A stretch of DNA of 64,000 nt from Sinomicrobium soli (GTDB lineage: Bacteria; Bacteroidota; Bacteroidia; Flavobacteriales; Flavobacteriaceae), in the NCBI RefSeq assembly GCF_003285545.1, contig NZ_QLNV01000006.1:186001-250000 (forward strand). Direction: 5' to 3'. Below, piece by piece: positions 33,023 through 42,868 of the stretch. Under the pieces are notes generated by a model, which saw only the letters and a program-made list of their open reading frames with translations, was not told the origin of the DNA and did no database searches. The first letter of the stretch is position 1, and each line of letters opens with the position of its first letter. A program made the position numbers and the translations under genes.

Positions 33023-36000
33023 ATGAAATTCACCACGAACCCGGGCGAAAGGATACCCCTTTCCCTGAAATTTGACCTGAAGATGAAACTCTTTATCCTG
33101 TTTTTCCTGGTCGCCCTTTCTACCCTGCATGCCAATGACGGCTACGCACAAGCCAAAATAACCCTGGACATGCACGGGGCTACCATATTGGAAGTCCTGG
33201 AAACCATAGAACGCACTACCGATTTCAGGTTTCATTATCAAAAACGCGAAATAGACCTGAGCCGGAAAGTAAGCATAAAGGCACGGAAAAAAGACATCCG
33301 TGAAGTCATGCAATCTTTGTTTGGAGACGATACAGTGACCTATGAAATTACGGGTAACCATATTGTGCTAAAACCCAAACCCCAGGCTACACAGAAAACA
33401 TCACCACCAGATACCACCACATCGCCCCCTGAACCCCAGCAACACATCAACGGCACCGTAAGCGACAGCAACGGCTTCCCGTTGCCGGGGGTAAATGTCC
33501 TGCTCAAAGGCAAACGACAAGGCACCTTTAGCAACGAAGAGGGCCACTACAGCATCCGCGCCACGGCCGTAGATACGCTGATGTTTACTTATGTGGGCTT
33601 TAAACGGTTGGAGCGTGCCGTAGGCAATACGCCTGTGATTAACGTTACCCTCGAAGAAGACGTTACCTCCCTCGGGGAAGTGGTGGTAAACGCAGGGTAC
33701 TACTCCGTAAAGGAACGGGAACGGACGGGGAGTATAGTGCGCGTTACCGCCAAAGACATTGAGATGCAACCGGTTTCTACACCATTACAGTCTTTACAAG
33801 GCCGTATGGCCGGGGTTGAAGTTACCCAATTAAGCGGTGTTCCGGGAGCATGGACACGGATACGGATACGTGGACAAAATAGTATGAGAGGGGATGGTAA
33901 CTACCCATTGTATATTATAGATGGTGTTCCAGTGGCTTCTACAGAATTAGGAACCCTTTCCAGCTTACCAACTCCTCTTGGGTTAGACCCGTTAAACACG
34001 CTAAACCTTAACAATATTGAAAGTATAGAAGTGCTAAAGGATGCCGATGCCACGGCTATTTACGGTTCTCGTGGGGCCAACGGGGTGGTACTTATTACCA
34101 CTAAAAAGGGAAAAGGTGCGGACGAAACAATGTATGACTTTAACCTCTATACGGGAGTTGGTAAGGTATCCAATACTATGGATATGCTCAATACGGAGCA
34201 GTACCTGGAAATGCGCAGGGAAGCCTTTGCTAATGATGGGATCGAAAATTACCCGGCAACCGCTTATGATGTCAATGGTACCTGGGATCAAAACCGGTAT
34301 ACCGATTGGCAAAAGGAACTTATAGGCGGCACGGCTAATATTACTCATCTGGATGGGAGTGTGTCCGGGGGAAGTGCCCGTACGTCCTTCCTTTTAGGAG
34401 GTTCGTACCATAAAGAAACCACCGTATTTCCCGGAGATTTTGGCTATCATAAACTTACCGGGAATTTAAACTTAAACCATAGGTCTAAGGATAATCGTTT
34501 TCGGGCTACGCTTTCTATTAATTATGGTGTCGATAAACATAAGCTGTTTAATAATTCGAAAATTATAAGTGAAGCTATTTGGTTACCTCCTAATGCTCCT
34601 TCACTTTATGACGAACATGGGGATCTACGTTGGTGGGAAAACTCTGCCTGGGCTAATCCCCTTGCAGGACAGTTAATGCCTCAAGACCTTTCTTCAAAAA
34701 ATATGGTGGTAAACACTGTTTTAAATTATAATCTGTTGAAAGATTTAGATCTAAAGGTAAGTGCTGGCTATACCGATATGAATACAGAGGATTTTATCAA
34801 AGAACCTATAGATTCATATGCCCCTATTTATAGACCTTCTCTTCAACATAGATCCCAATACCGTACAACTAAAAGAAATTCTTGGATTGTAGAGCCACAA
34901 ATCCTGTATTCTAAAAACTTAGGAAAAGGAAAACTGGATGCTTTATTGGGAACCACATTCCAAAAAAATACTTCGGAAACTTTATTACTTGTAGGAACTG
35001 GATATGTAAACAAGGATTTAATAGGAAATTTAACAGCGGCGGATTTGGTTAATGTTTCACAACAGGATAACACAGATTATGCCTATACTGCCATTTTTGG
35101 ACGAATAGGCTATAACTGGAAACAGAAGTATTTTATAAACCTTACCGGGCGGCGGGACGGATCGTCCCGTTTTGGCCCGGAAAACCGTTTCGGGAATTTT
35201 GGGGCTGTTGGTGCGGCATGGATTTTTTCTGAAGAAGATTTCTTTAAAAAATCTCTTCCCTTTATCAACTTTGGGAAATTGCGGGGAAGTTATGGAACAA
35301 CAGGTAATGACCAGATTCCTGATTATGGCTATTATGCGATTTATCAGCCTTATCGAGGGACAGGGGAATTGTATCCCTCTCAATTGGCTAACCCGGATTA
35401 TGGCTGGGAGGTGAATAAAAAACTGGAAATGGCCCTGGATATCGGGCTTCTTAACGACCGTATCCGTACCGGGGTGGGCTGGTATTACAACCGCTCTTCC
35501 AACCAGCTTATCGGCTATGCTTTACCGGGTATTACGGGCTTTAGTTCGGTACAGGCCAATATGCCCGCTACCGTACGCAATACAGGCTGGGAACTGGAAG
35601 TATATACCCAAAACATCAAGACAGCTAATTTTAGCTGGGATACTTCCTTTAATATTACCTGGCCCCAGAATACTCTCGTAAAGTATGATGGTATAGAACA
35701 ATCCTCCTATGCTAATCAATATAGGGTGGGTAAGCCGCTTAATATTGCCTTAGTGTATGAATATACAGGGATAGACCCGGAAACCGGCTTATATCAGGTT
35801 CGTGATGTGAATGAAGACGGCCGATATGATTATGACGATCGTATTTTGACCAAAACTTTAGGGCGAAAATACTACGGGGGCATAAATAACAGTATTCGCT
35901 ATAAAAATTTCCAGTTGGATGTTTTACTGGAATTTGTCAGACAAACAGGAGTAAGCAATCAATTTATCTTTAACCATACTCCCGGAAGAGCATCAATGGC

Positions 36001-36364
36001 TTCCTATGCTAATGTCTCTACCTTGGCATTAAATCGCTGGCAGGCACCCGGAGATGGCACCAAAATTCAAAAATATACAACAACAACCGCCAGCAACCGA
36101 CAATATACGTATGCCAAAAATAGTGACATAGCGTATAATAGTGATGCTTCATTTATGCGTTTAAAAACACTTTCATTATCCTATACCTTTCCTGGGGGAT
36201 GGATATCGAAAATAGGGATGAAGGCTTGTAAAGTATACCTGCATGCCCAAAATCTTTTTACGTTAACCCACTACCTTGGTTTAGATCCACAATATCCAGG
36301 TAGTGGTATCACTGCATTGCCTTCCTTACGGATGTTTACTGGTGGAATTCAACTTAAATTTTGA
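33023..36364 (+). CDS. SusC/RagA TonB-dependent transporter of locus B, with STN domain
   Basis: This 1113-residue receptor has the same order as in locus A: signal peptide (LFILFFLVALSTLHA, about 22-38), STN domain (about 45-115), CarboxypepD_reg-like domain (HINGTVSDSNGFPLPGVNV), the EEDVTSLGEVVVNAGYY signature and plug (LQGRMAGVEV, LYIIDGVPV, IEVLKDADATAIYGSRGANG). The barrel follows and ends LKF. ATGs at 33023 and 33083 are both possible; the first fits a long basic N-terminus. The two SusC proteins are similar along the whole length (for example TGRRDGSSRFGP and GKLRGSYGTTGNDQI), so they are paralogues with diverged ligand-facing loops. Confidence 0.93.
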   Translation: MKFTTNPGERIPLSLKFDLKMKLFILFFLVALSTLHANDGYAQAKITLDMHGATILEVLETIERTTDFRFHYQKREIDLSRKVSIKARKKDIREVMQSLFGDDTVTYEITGNHIVLKPKPQATQKTSPPDTTTSPPEPQQHINGTVSDSNGFPLPGVNVLLKGKRQGTFSNEEGHYSIRATAVDTLMFTYVGFKRLERAVGNTPVINVTLEEDVTSLGEVVVNAGYYSVKERERTGSIVRVTAKDIEMQPVSTPLQSLQGRMAGVEVTQLSGVPGAWTRIRIRGQNSMRGDGNYPLYIIDGVPVASTELGTLSSLPTPLGLDPLNTLNLNNIESIEVLKDADATAIYGSRGANGVVLITTKKGKGADETMYDFNLYTGVGKVSNTMDMLNTEQYLEMRREAFANDGIENYPATAYDVNGTWDQNRYTDWQKELIGGTANITHLDGSVSGGSARTSFLLGGSYHKETTVFPGDFGYHKLTGNLNLNHRSKDNRFRATLSINYGVDKHKLFNNSKIISEAIWLPPNAPSLYDEHGDLRWWENSAWANPLAGQLMPQDLSSKNMVVNTVLNYNLLKDLDLKVSAGYTDMNTEDFIKEPIDSYAPIYRPSLQHRSQYRTTKRNSWIVEPQILYSKNLGKGKLDALLGTTFQKNTSETLLLVGTGYVNKDLIGNLTAADLVNVSQQDNTDYAYTAIFGRIGYNWKQKYFINLTGRRDGSSRFGPENRFGNFGAVGAAWIFSEEDFFKKSLPFINFGKLRGSYGTTGNDQIPDYGYYAIYQPYRGTGELYPSQLANPDYGWEVNKKLEMALDIGLLNDRIRTGVGWYYNRSSNQLIGYALPGITGFSSVQANMPATVRNTGWELEVYTQNIKTANFSWDTSFNITWPQNTLVKYDGIEQSSYANQYRVGKPLNIALVYEYTGIDPETGLYQVRDVNEDGRYDYDDRILTKTLGRKYYGGINNSIRYKNFQLDVLLEFVRQTGVSNQFIFNHTPGRASMASYANVSTLALNRWQAPGDGTKIQKYTTTTASNRQYTYAKNSDIAYNSDASFMRLKTLSLSYTFPGGWISKIGMKACKVYLHAQNLFTLTHYLGLDPQYPGSGITALPSLRMFTGGIQLKF

Positions 36365-36370
36365 GCTATT

Positions 36371-37759
36371 ATGAAAGTACATTATAGACTAATAGGAGTC
36401 CTGACCCTTTGTTTTTGTTTGGCAGGGTGCCGGGAATTTGTAGATATCGATCTGCCCAGTTCCATGATTGTAGATAAAGCTGTTTTTGGAGACGACCAGA
36501 CCGCAATTTCCGCTCTAAAAGGAATGTATTACAGTATGGACAATAACAATTTTGCCAGTGGGCATATATATTCTGTAACGGCTATTGGGGGGTTGGTGGC
36601 TGATGAATTAGTTTCTCATAATATTGCTGCAACGGCGGATTTCGAATTTTACGAAAACGAGATCACCTTAAACAACTCCGGGAATGCCAGTATCTGGTCT
36701 TCAGCCTACAATACCATCTATATGGCGAATGCTATCCTGGAAGGCTTGGAAACCTCCGATGGGGTCACCAGGGAACTTAAAAAACAATTACGGGGAGAAG
36801 CACTGTTTGTCCGGGCTTTTTCGCTCTTCTACCTGGTCAATCTCTATGGTGATGTGCCCTTGGTGTTGACTACGGATTACCGAAAAAATGCCCTATTGCC
36901 GAGAGAGGCAAAAACAGAAGTATACACCCAAATTATAATCGACTTGGAAGAAGCCAGGGAATTACTTTCCATAGAATATGTCGATTCCGACAGAACCCGT
37001 CCCAATCATTATACGGCTACGGCTTTACTGGCCCGCGTTTACCTATACCAGGAAGAGTGGCAAAAGGCGGAAACTATGGCCAGTGAAGTGATTGAAGCAA
37101 CACAGACATATGAGTTATTACAGGATTTGGATCATGTGTTTCTGGCCAATAGCCGTGAAGCCTTATGGCAAATTATGCCGGATGTGGGAGGGAATACCAA
37201 TGAAGGAAATCTTTTTATCATACAAGCGACTCCACCCCGGGTAGCCCTGACAGAACAATTGTTAAGTGACTTTTCCCCGGAAGATGAAAGGACGCAGCAT
37301 TGGATAAGTTTTTTTGAGGATGAAAATGGCCGTCGATACTATTATCCGTATAAATATAAAATAAAGACTTCAACAGATCCCCCAACTGAGTATTCTATGG
37401 TGTTGCGTTATGCCGAACAATTTCTGATCCAGGCAGAAGCCCGGGCGCAACAGGATAAGCTGGGAGAGGCCATTGCCGACTTGGATAAAATACGGGGACG
37501 GGCAGCAATACCGCTTATTGCCGATGTGCAACCAGGAATTGGAAAAACGGCATTACTCGACACCATTCTTCAGGAGCGCCGAAGAGAATTATTTACCGAA
37601 TGGGGGCACCGTTGGCTGGACCTGAAACGAACCCACACCGCAGATGCCATTTTAGGGACATTAAAACCCACCTGGCAAGCTACGGATGTTTTATTCCCCA
37701 TCCCGGAAAACGAAATGATCAGAAACCCGAACCTAAAACCCAATAACGATGGTTATTAA
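36371..37759 (+). CDS. SusD/RagB lipoprotein of locus B
   Basis: This 462-residue lipoprotein has lipobox CLAGC (Cys20), then REFVDIDLPSSM, closely like the mature start in locus A. C-terminal SusD landmarks are RYAEQFLIQAEARAQQ and RRELFTEWGHRWLDLKR. It starts 6 bases after susC and overlaps the M16 gene by 11 bases, so the three proteins are tightly co-produced. It acts as the surface lid and capture protein for the SusC channel. Confidence 0.93.
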   Translation: MKVHYRLIGVLTLCFCLAGCREFVDIDLPSSMIVDKAVFGDDQTAISALKGMYYSMDNNNFASGHIYSVTAIGGLVADELVSHNIAATADFEFYENEITLNNSGNASIWSSAYNTIYMANAILEGLETSDGVTRELKKQLRGEALFVRAFSLFYLVNLYGDVPLVLTTDYRKNALLPREAKTEVYTQIIIDLEEARELLSIEYVDSDRTRPNHYTATALLARVYLYQEEWQKAETMASEVIEATQTYELLQDLDHVFLANSREALWQIMPDVGGNTNEGNLFIIQATPPRVALTEQLLSDFSPEDERTQHWISFFEDENGRRYYYPYKYKIKTSTDPPTEYSMVLRYAEQFLIQAEARAQQDKLGEAIADLDKIRGRAAIPLIADVQPGIGKTALLDTILQERRRELFTEWGHRWLDLKRTHTADAILGTLKPTWQATDVLFPIPENEMIRNPNLKPNNDGY

Positions 37760-40610
37760 ACTCAGCATACATATCAAAAAAAATGCAAGATCGCTTATCC
37801 TGGCCCTGGTGGTCGGGCTGTTTTTCCGGGTGGAAGTAGTACCCCAGGGTCCAGAAGACTTTCCCATGTTAGACTCTTTACCCTTAAACCCGGAGATCAC
37901 CTATGGAAAGCTGGATAATGGCTTTACCTATTATATCTGTAAAAGAGATACGGATGGTGACGAGGTGCTTATGGAGTTCCTTGTAAAGGGAGGAACTCGT
38001 GATGAGGATATAGATCAAAAACAAGTGGCACATGCCATTGAGCATGTTCCATTTTATAAAACAAAGCAATATCCTAAGGGAATCTGGGAGGCAGAGAACA
38101 AAAGCAAATTGGGAATTAATAAGGCTAATGTAAGTGCAAATACTCCATATGATTATACTCGGTACTATTTTAATTTCCAAAAGGAGAACACAGATTCTTT
38201 TAAGGAAGCTCTGTTATGGTTTAGGGAAATTGCCGCTAACCTAAGGTTCGATCTGGAAATTATTAATCATGTGACGGATGAAGTCTTTGAAGAAGTTCGA
38301 TACCGTACCAAAGGTAAAATGGCCCCCAGTGGGAATAGTTATAGGTCAAGAATTTTCCCTGGAGTAAAGAAATTATCCGATTTAGATAAATCTTTAAAAG
38401 AACATACCCCGGAGGTATTCCAGCGTTTTTATAACGATTGGTACCGTCCGGAGAATATGGCTGTTTTTATTGTTGGAAACATATTCATGGACAAAGATGA
38501 GATCATAAAGCAAGTTAAGTCACATTTTTCTGATTTAGAAAAGGTTTTTTCACTACGGCAAAAAAGGGATTTTGCCAGTGAATATTTGAACCAGGAAGAA
38601 AAGCGAATCTTTATAAGGAGTAGCAACATAAGCACACCAGAAGTACGGCTTTATTTTCGTCTGCCCCGATCTAATAGACTCGTAAGTAAAGCAGATTTTC
38701 AGGAAGACATGTACAAACGTGTCATTATAGAATTATTGCATAATCGCATCATGCAATTGGGAGATGGCTATATGCCTATCGCAAGGGGCATTCACACCAA
38801 ATTACATGAAGATTATCCCGTATTTGCAATAGGGATGCAAATTGATACTCAGAATATGCTGAATGTGGCTGTAAAGGAGGTGATAAAAGAGATAAAAATA
38901 GCACAGCAATACGGATTTTCACCAAAAGAATTTGAACAGGTAAAGAAGCAACTAAAGCAGGAGATCTTAGCGAAGAAGAAGGTTCACCAAGCTACCCTAA
39001 TAGAAGAATGTAAAAATCACTTTTTAACGGGGGCTGCTTTTCCGGAAGACAAAACAAGCATGCTTTTAGGTATTATAGACACAATGGATATGAGCTTTAT
39101 ACGTAAGAAGTTTGCCCAGTTATTTACACCCGCTGAGGCTCTGGATTTTGTATTTCTAAGCCCGGGCCAAGTGGATCAATATAACGGGGACATGGTAGAC
39201 GAGTGGATAGCCGAGGCCTGGCAGTCCAAAGTACATCCTTTCAAGAAACATACTGAGAAAATTAGCAGCTTGATGGGAGAGGTTAAAAAAAATAGTTTGA
39301 AGGAACAACCATACCAACTTAAAGAAGTAAAACAGGCAGGAATTACGGAAGTCACCTTTGATAATGGTGTAAAAGTTGTACTCAAAAAATTTCAGCCTAA
39401 AGGATTATATGCGGACAAGATCATGTTTCACGGTTTTAGTCCTGGAGGAGCAACCATTTATGCTAAAGGAGATTACTATTCCGCCATTAATGCAGGCGAA
39501 ATTATTAGCCACAGTGGGGTAAACGGGATGAATAAGTTTAATATAGAAGGTTTTCTCCCTTGGGAGGAAAACCGAGTACAACCTTATATTAACAATCATG
39601 AAGAAGGGATAAAAGGGCGGTGTGACAAAGAACGTTTAGAGGATGTGTTACAACTAATTCATCTCTATTTTACTACACCCAACAAAGATAAAAGAGCCTT
39701 CGAGGACTGGAAATTGAGGTATCCTGCGTATTATTCCAGGTTTCTGAATAATTATCAAAGGCTTTCAGATACTATAGCAAGCACATTCGGCAACAGCAAC
39801 CATATAAGTTTTCTAAAACGATTAAAATACCTGGATAAAACTAATTTTGAAAGGGCTTATCAAATCTATAAAGAGCGTTTTGCCAATGCTGGAGATTTTA
39901 CTTTTGTGTTTACCGGTGATTTTAAGTTGGAGGAAATACTGCCACAAATCAGTAAATATTTAGGTTCACTTCCGGATACCGAAAGGCGTGATAAGTTTAA
40001 AATGAAAGAATACGAAATGTCTAAAGGTCCCCATGAAAAAGTAATAGTTCAAAGAAAGGATTATACTGGAGCCATCGTAAAATTATGTTTTGTAGATAAT
40101 TACCCCTTATCTACACGTGGCAAGGTTATCCAATTTGTAATGGCTCGAGCTTTGAAAAATATTTTACAAAGAAGATTGCGGTATCAGGATGAAGCGAATA
40201 CTTTCATTACTACTGTTACTCCAATAGATAAAGGTCCAAATTGGCATCGTCTGGATATTAAATTTGAATGTGCTGCAGAAAACATTGACAGATTAATTGC
40301 AATGGTTTGGGAAGAACTGGTTCATTTTAGAGATAAGGGTATTTCCGAGATTGAATTTGAACAAGCCGTAGACTTAACTCAAAGTTATTTCTATATGGGT
40401 ACAGAAACGAGTAACCAGCGTGTTTTAGATGAATTGGTGCAGCAGTATAAAAATAAGGAAGCTGTGGTAAATACCTTTGCTCTGCAAAATCAATACATAA
40501 AAGAAATAAAGCCTTATGAGATAGATCAGCTGGCTAAAAGAACACTTCAAAAGAAAAATTACTTTCCTTTCGTACTAAGACAGGTTTCTGAGATTATGAA
40601 AATCAAATAA
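37749..40610 (+). CDS. Secreted M16-family zinc metalloprotease of locus B
   Basis: This 953-residue protein has a hydrophobic signal segment (about 14-30) and the HAIEH zinc motif (His95, Glu98, His99). Glu181/182 in DEVFEEVRYR is the likely third ligand, spaced like in the locus A enzyme. Other landmarks are FQRFYNDWYRPENMAVFIVG and FTFVFTGDFKLEEILP, marking the first and third lobes. The active-site helix reads AHAIEHVPF, where most relatives have a longer hydrophobic run. The 11-base overlap with susD supports a fixed functional link. It probably cleaves a peptide taken up by the SusCD pair, by analogy with FusC. Confidence 0.88.
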   Translation: MVIKLSIHIKKNARSLILALVVGLFFRVEVVPQGPEDFPMLDSLPLNPEITYGKLDNGFTYYICKRDTDGDEVLMEFLVKGGTRDEDIDQKQVAHAIEHVPFYKTKQYPKGIWEAENKSKLGINKANVSANTPYDYTRYYFNFQKENTDSFKEALLWFREIAANLRFDLEIINHVTDEVFEEVRYRTKGKMAPSGNSYRSRIFPGVKKLSDLDKSLKEHTPEVFQRFYNDWYRPENMAVFIVGNIFMDKDEIIKQVKSHFSDLEKVFSLRQKRDFASEYLNQEEKRIFIRSSNISTPEVRLYFRLPRSNRLVSKADFQEDMYKRVIIELLHNRIMQLGDGYMPIARGIHTKLHEDYPVFAIGMQIDTQNMLNVAVKEVIKEIKIAQQYGFSPKEFEQVKKQLKQEILAKKKVHQATLIEECKNHFLTGAAFPEDKTSMLLGIIDTMDMSFIRKKFAQLFTPAEALDFVFLSPGQVDQYNGDMVDEWIAEAWQSKVHPFKKHTEKISSLMGEVKKNSLKEQPYQLKEVKQAGITEVTFDNGVKVVLKKFQPKGLYADKIMFHGFSPGGATIYAKGDYYSAINAGEIISHSGVNGMNKFNIEGFLPWEENRVQPYINNHEEGIKGRCDKERLEDVLQLIHLYFTTPNKDKRAFEDWKLRYPAYYSRFLNNYQRLSDTIASTFGNSNHISFLKRLKYLDKTNFERAYQIYKERFANAGDFTFVFTGDFKLEEILPQISKYLGSLPDTERRDKFKMKEYEMSKGPHEKVIVQRKDYTGAIVKLCFVDNYPLSTRGKVIQFVMARALKNILQRRLRYQDEANTFITTVTPIDKGPNWHRLDIKFECAAENIDRLIAMVWEELVHFRDKGISEIEFEQAVDLTQSYFYMGTETSNQRVLDELVQQYKNKEAVVNTFALQNQYIKEIKPYEIDQLAKRTLQKKNYFPFVLRQVSEIMKIK

Positions 40611-40646
40611 ATATTATTTTAAATTCATTGTTTTACTCGATATTGA

Positions 40647-40677
40647 AAGGGATTGAATCTTTATGAATCAATCCCTT
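40647..40677. terminator. Terminator between convergent halves of locus B
   Basis: AAGGGATTGA (40647-40656) pairs with TCAATCCCTT (40668-40677) around an 11-base loop, flanked by T/A-rich sequence. It lies in the same place as the terminator in locus A, between the M16 gene and the convergent small-protein gene. Confidence 0.65.
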
Positions 40678-40703
40678 AATTTACTATCCCTTAAAGAAAA
40701 ATT

Positions 40704-40982
40704 TTAAGGAATCTCTATCGGCTCAGGAGTAACGTTTTTGTGAATATTTCCAGAACAGGTAGCATTTTCGTAGACATCAAAAGTCATTTCTAATGAGAGA
40801 GATTCAACTTGACAATCAAACTCGCCTGTTTCACTACATTCCGGTTCAGCAAGTTCCGGACATGATGGTGAGCCAACAAATTGACCGGATTGCACTTCTT
40901 TTTCCAGGCCAATGGAAGCAAACGAGATTCCAATAGCCATTACAAATACCATTACTGGTAAAATAAACTTAACATGTTTCAT
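40704..40982 (-). CDS. Small secreted four-cysteine protein B1
   Basis: The ATG at 40982 gives 92 residues (a longer frame from 41129 lacks a signal at its head). A signal peptide (KFILPVMVFVMAIGISFA) is followed by a mature part with four cysteines spaced C-x7-C-x7-C-x18-C, including CSETGEFDC. This matches the frame C-x6-C-x7-C-x21-C of the two proteins in locus A. It is acidic and ends PEPIEIP. Position, strand and cysteine frame make it the counterpart of A1/A2. Function is unknown. Confidence 0.65.
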   Translation of the reverse strand: MKHVKFILPVMVFVMAIGISFASIGLEKEVQSGQFVGSPSCPELAEPECSETGEFDCQVESLSLEMTFDVYENATCSGNIHKNVTPEPIEIP

Positions 40983-41082
40983 AATAATTAAGATTAAAAT
41001 TAATAAAATCAGTGAGTACAGGCAGTTATTTATACAGAGGCCTGTAACCCTGTCTTCACGCGCGCAAATATTGTTGGTTCTG

Positions 41083-42135
41083 TTATGTAAATTCGTTGTA
41101 TAGCCTATAAAGCACCAGGTGTTGTCCATGTATTGCCAGCAGGTACTCCCCGGTCACATAAAAGCGGGAGACCCGTTGCTCCCGGTAGGGCGGCAGGTAA
41201 AAGCTAAAGGCATAGCTCTGCCGTACCAGGTCATAGACATCGATAACCGTTTTATGTTCAAAGTCTTCCGGCTTTTCGTTTTTGGCCATCAGGTTAGACT
41301 GCACATATAAAAAGTTCCCGGAGGTAGCTCCGTTGTTGTTTACTACATACGGTGGGGAGGCCAGTTTTTTGGTCTTGCCGTCATTGATAGTCCCGGTCTT
41401 TATCCGTACCCGGGATATGGTGTCTATGGTATGGGCACGGTACTGTACCGCTAAAGTGGTGTCAGTAACGATATACTGGTTGCGGTAATAATACACATAT
41501 ACCATTTGGTGCAGCTCCCGGTTATACAGCATTTTTCCGTTGGTACAGAAAATCCCATCCAACTGCTTTTCCAACACTTCGGGCACCAGTCGTACATGGG
41601 ATTCGGTATCGGTCTCTATGCCCAGGCTGCGCTCTTTGGTCTTATTGCTCAGGGCATCAATAAATAGGGAAGCACTGCCAAAAGGTACGGCTGTAGAGAA
41701 ATAGGCTTCGTTATACATAAAGTCACGGGCCGTCCATTCCCCCAGTTTTCCTCTTTTAAGCATGGGTGTTACCCCGTCCATCAGATAAAAATAAGGAGGG
41801 CGTACAGCCACCTCGGTATTTTTCCGGAATCTCATGTCCGGGGTATCCACCCGAAGTTGAATTTGGGTGGTGTCCAGGTCAGGTAAACTTACCTTCACAA
41901 GGTGTAACGGAGCGGTATAATTACTCAGGTACACCACTTCTTTGTCCGTTCCGGTTACATAATAGGAATTATACTCCAAATCCATAGCCTTTAGCTTAAT
42001 AGCCGGGTGAGGTGGCAGTAGCCGGTAAAAGCCATTGTCCTTCCGGGTTTTTTGCCGCGACCAAGCAAATAGTCCGGCTACCACCAGTATACTCAGGATA
42101 AAACAGCTACTTATTTTCAGGACGGTTGTTTTCAT
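41083..42135 (-). CDS. Membrane-anchored propeller-like protein of locus B
   Basis: The ATG at 42135 gives 350 residues; upstream frame extension to 42312 would run into the MauE-like gene. It has an N-terminal anchor (LKISSCFILSILVVAGLFAW) and then strand-rich blocks matching those of the locus A protein: VVYLSNYTAPLHLV, PPYFYLMDG, MVYVYYYRNQYIVTD, YAFSFYLPPYREQR and YLLAIHGQHLVLY. The relation of the two is clear along the whole length although identity is modest. The gene is 8 bases downstream of the MauE-like gene. No named family is recognised. Confidence 0.6.
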   Translation of the reverse strand: MKTTVLKISSCFILSILVVAGLFAWSRQKTRKDNGFYRLLPPHPAIKLKAMDLEYNSYYVTGTDKEVVYLSNYTAPLHLVKVSLPDLDTTQIQLRVDTPDMRFRKNTEVAVRPPYFYLMDGVTPMLKRGKLGEWTARDFMYNEAYFSTAVPFGSASLFIDALSNKTKERSLGIETDTESHVRLVPEVLEKQLDGIFCTNGKMLYNRELHQMVYVYYYRNQYIVTDTTLAVQYRAHTIDTISRVRIKTGTINDGKTKKLASPPYVVNNNGATSGNFLYVQSNLMAKNEKPEDFEHKTVIDVYDLVRQSYAFSFYLPPYREQRVSRFYVTGEYLLAIHGQHLVLYRLYNEFT

Positions 42136-42142
42136 GGTAAAG

Positions 42143-42619
42143 TTAGTTATGGTGAGGGATGAATTGTTGGGAATGCCTGGTAACATCATCGTGTTGCTTG
42201 CGGGAAAGAAGCAATATACCGGTAAGGGCCAGCAGGACAAATACACTGTTAAACACCAGGTGTTCTTCCCAACCCATTTTTTCCAGGATGCCCCCACAGG
42301 AGCAGGGCACAAACGGGCTATAGGTAAGGATGATAAAAATATAGGCGGTAAACATGGTCATCAGGCTAAAGGCAGCGTACAATGCCATAAGCCGCAGGCG
42401 GGACACCACCAGCATCCCGGCAATGACCAGCTCTGCGGCAGGCACTGTCCAAACCAACCATGAACCGATGGACGTTAGTATAGGGGACTGCCCCAACTGT
42501 ACCTGGAACTTGTCGTATTCCATGAGTTTAGTACAGGCGGCATACACAAACAACAGAATAAACAACAAGCAGATGATCTCTACCAAAAGTTTCTTATAAC
42601 GGATTGTATATGTTTTCAT
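42143..42619 (-). CDS. MauE/DoxX-like redox membrane protein of locus B
   Basis: This 158-residue protein with four membrane segments has the same length as its locus A counterpart. Conserved landmarks are LFVYAACTKLMEYDKFQVQL, with an extra Cys, and FVPCSCGGILEKMGWEEHLVF. The CSCGG loop is the likely redox site. It is the first gene of the minus operon of locus B, ahead of the propeller-like and four-cysteine genes. Direct repeats lie upstream at 42694-42724. Confidence 0.78.
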   Translation of the reverse strand: MKTYTIRYKKLLVEIICLLFILLFVYAACTKLMEYDKFQVQLGQSPILTSIGSWLVWTVPAAELVIAGMLVVSRLRLMALYAAFSLMTMFTAYIFIILTYSPFVPCSCGGILEKMGWEEHLVFNSVFVLLALTGILLLSRKQHDDVTRHSQQFIPHHN

Positions 42620-42693
42620 AACAGGCAGCTTTTTGGTTTTACTTTTTTTGATGAATTAAAATTAGGAGTTCCAAATGTTAAATAGTGAACACG

Positions 42694-42724
42694 ATCGGTT
42701 CATCTTGCGGAACAATCGGTTCAT
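42694..42724 (-). promoter_or_regulatory. Pair of direct repeats at 21-bp spacing upstream of locus B minus operon
   Basis: ATCGGTTCAT occurs at 42694-42703 and 42715-42724, a 21-base period. A near match to the -7 element (minus strand, TAACATTTG at 42672-42680) lies 14 bases downstream, so the repeats would cover or abut the -33 region. The same phasing is found in locus A with a different core sequence. Likely readers are the response regulators encoded next door. Confidence 0.45.
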
Positions 42725-42868
42725 TTTCAGCTCATTTTGTCACAACATGACTAATCTGTAACAGGCTAAGCGGAACTGGAATTTTTTTTGTTATGACTAA
42801 GGAGTAATCAATGTATTCACAACATACTGTGAAATAGTTTTTGCAGTAAAGAACGGTGTATGTCGCGC

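Noticed and set aside
14453-40610. Reading the two SusCD loci as glycan-utilisation loci
   Set aside because: No glycoside hydrolase, lyase, sulfatase or sugar kinase is present; the only enzymes are M16 proteases.
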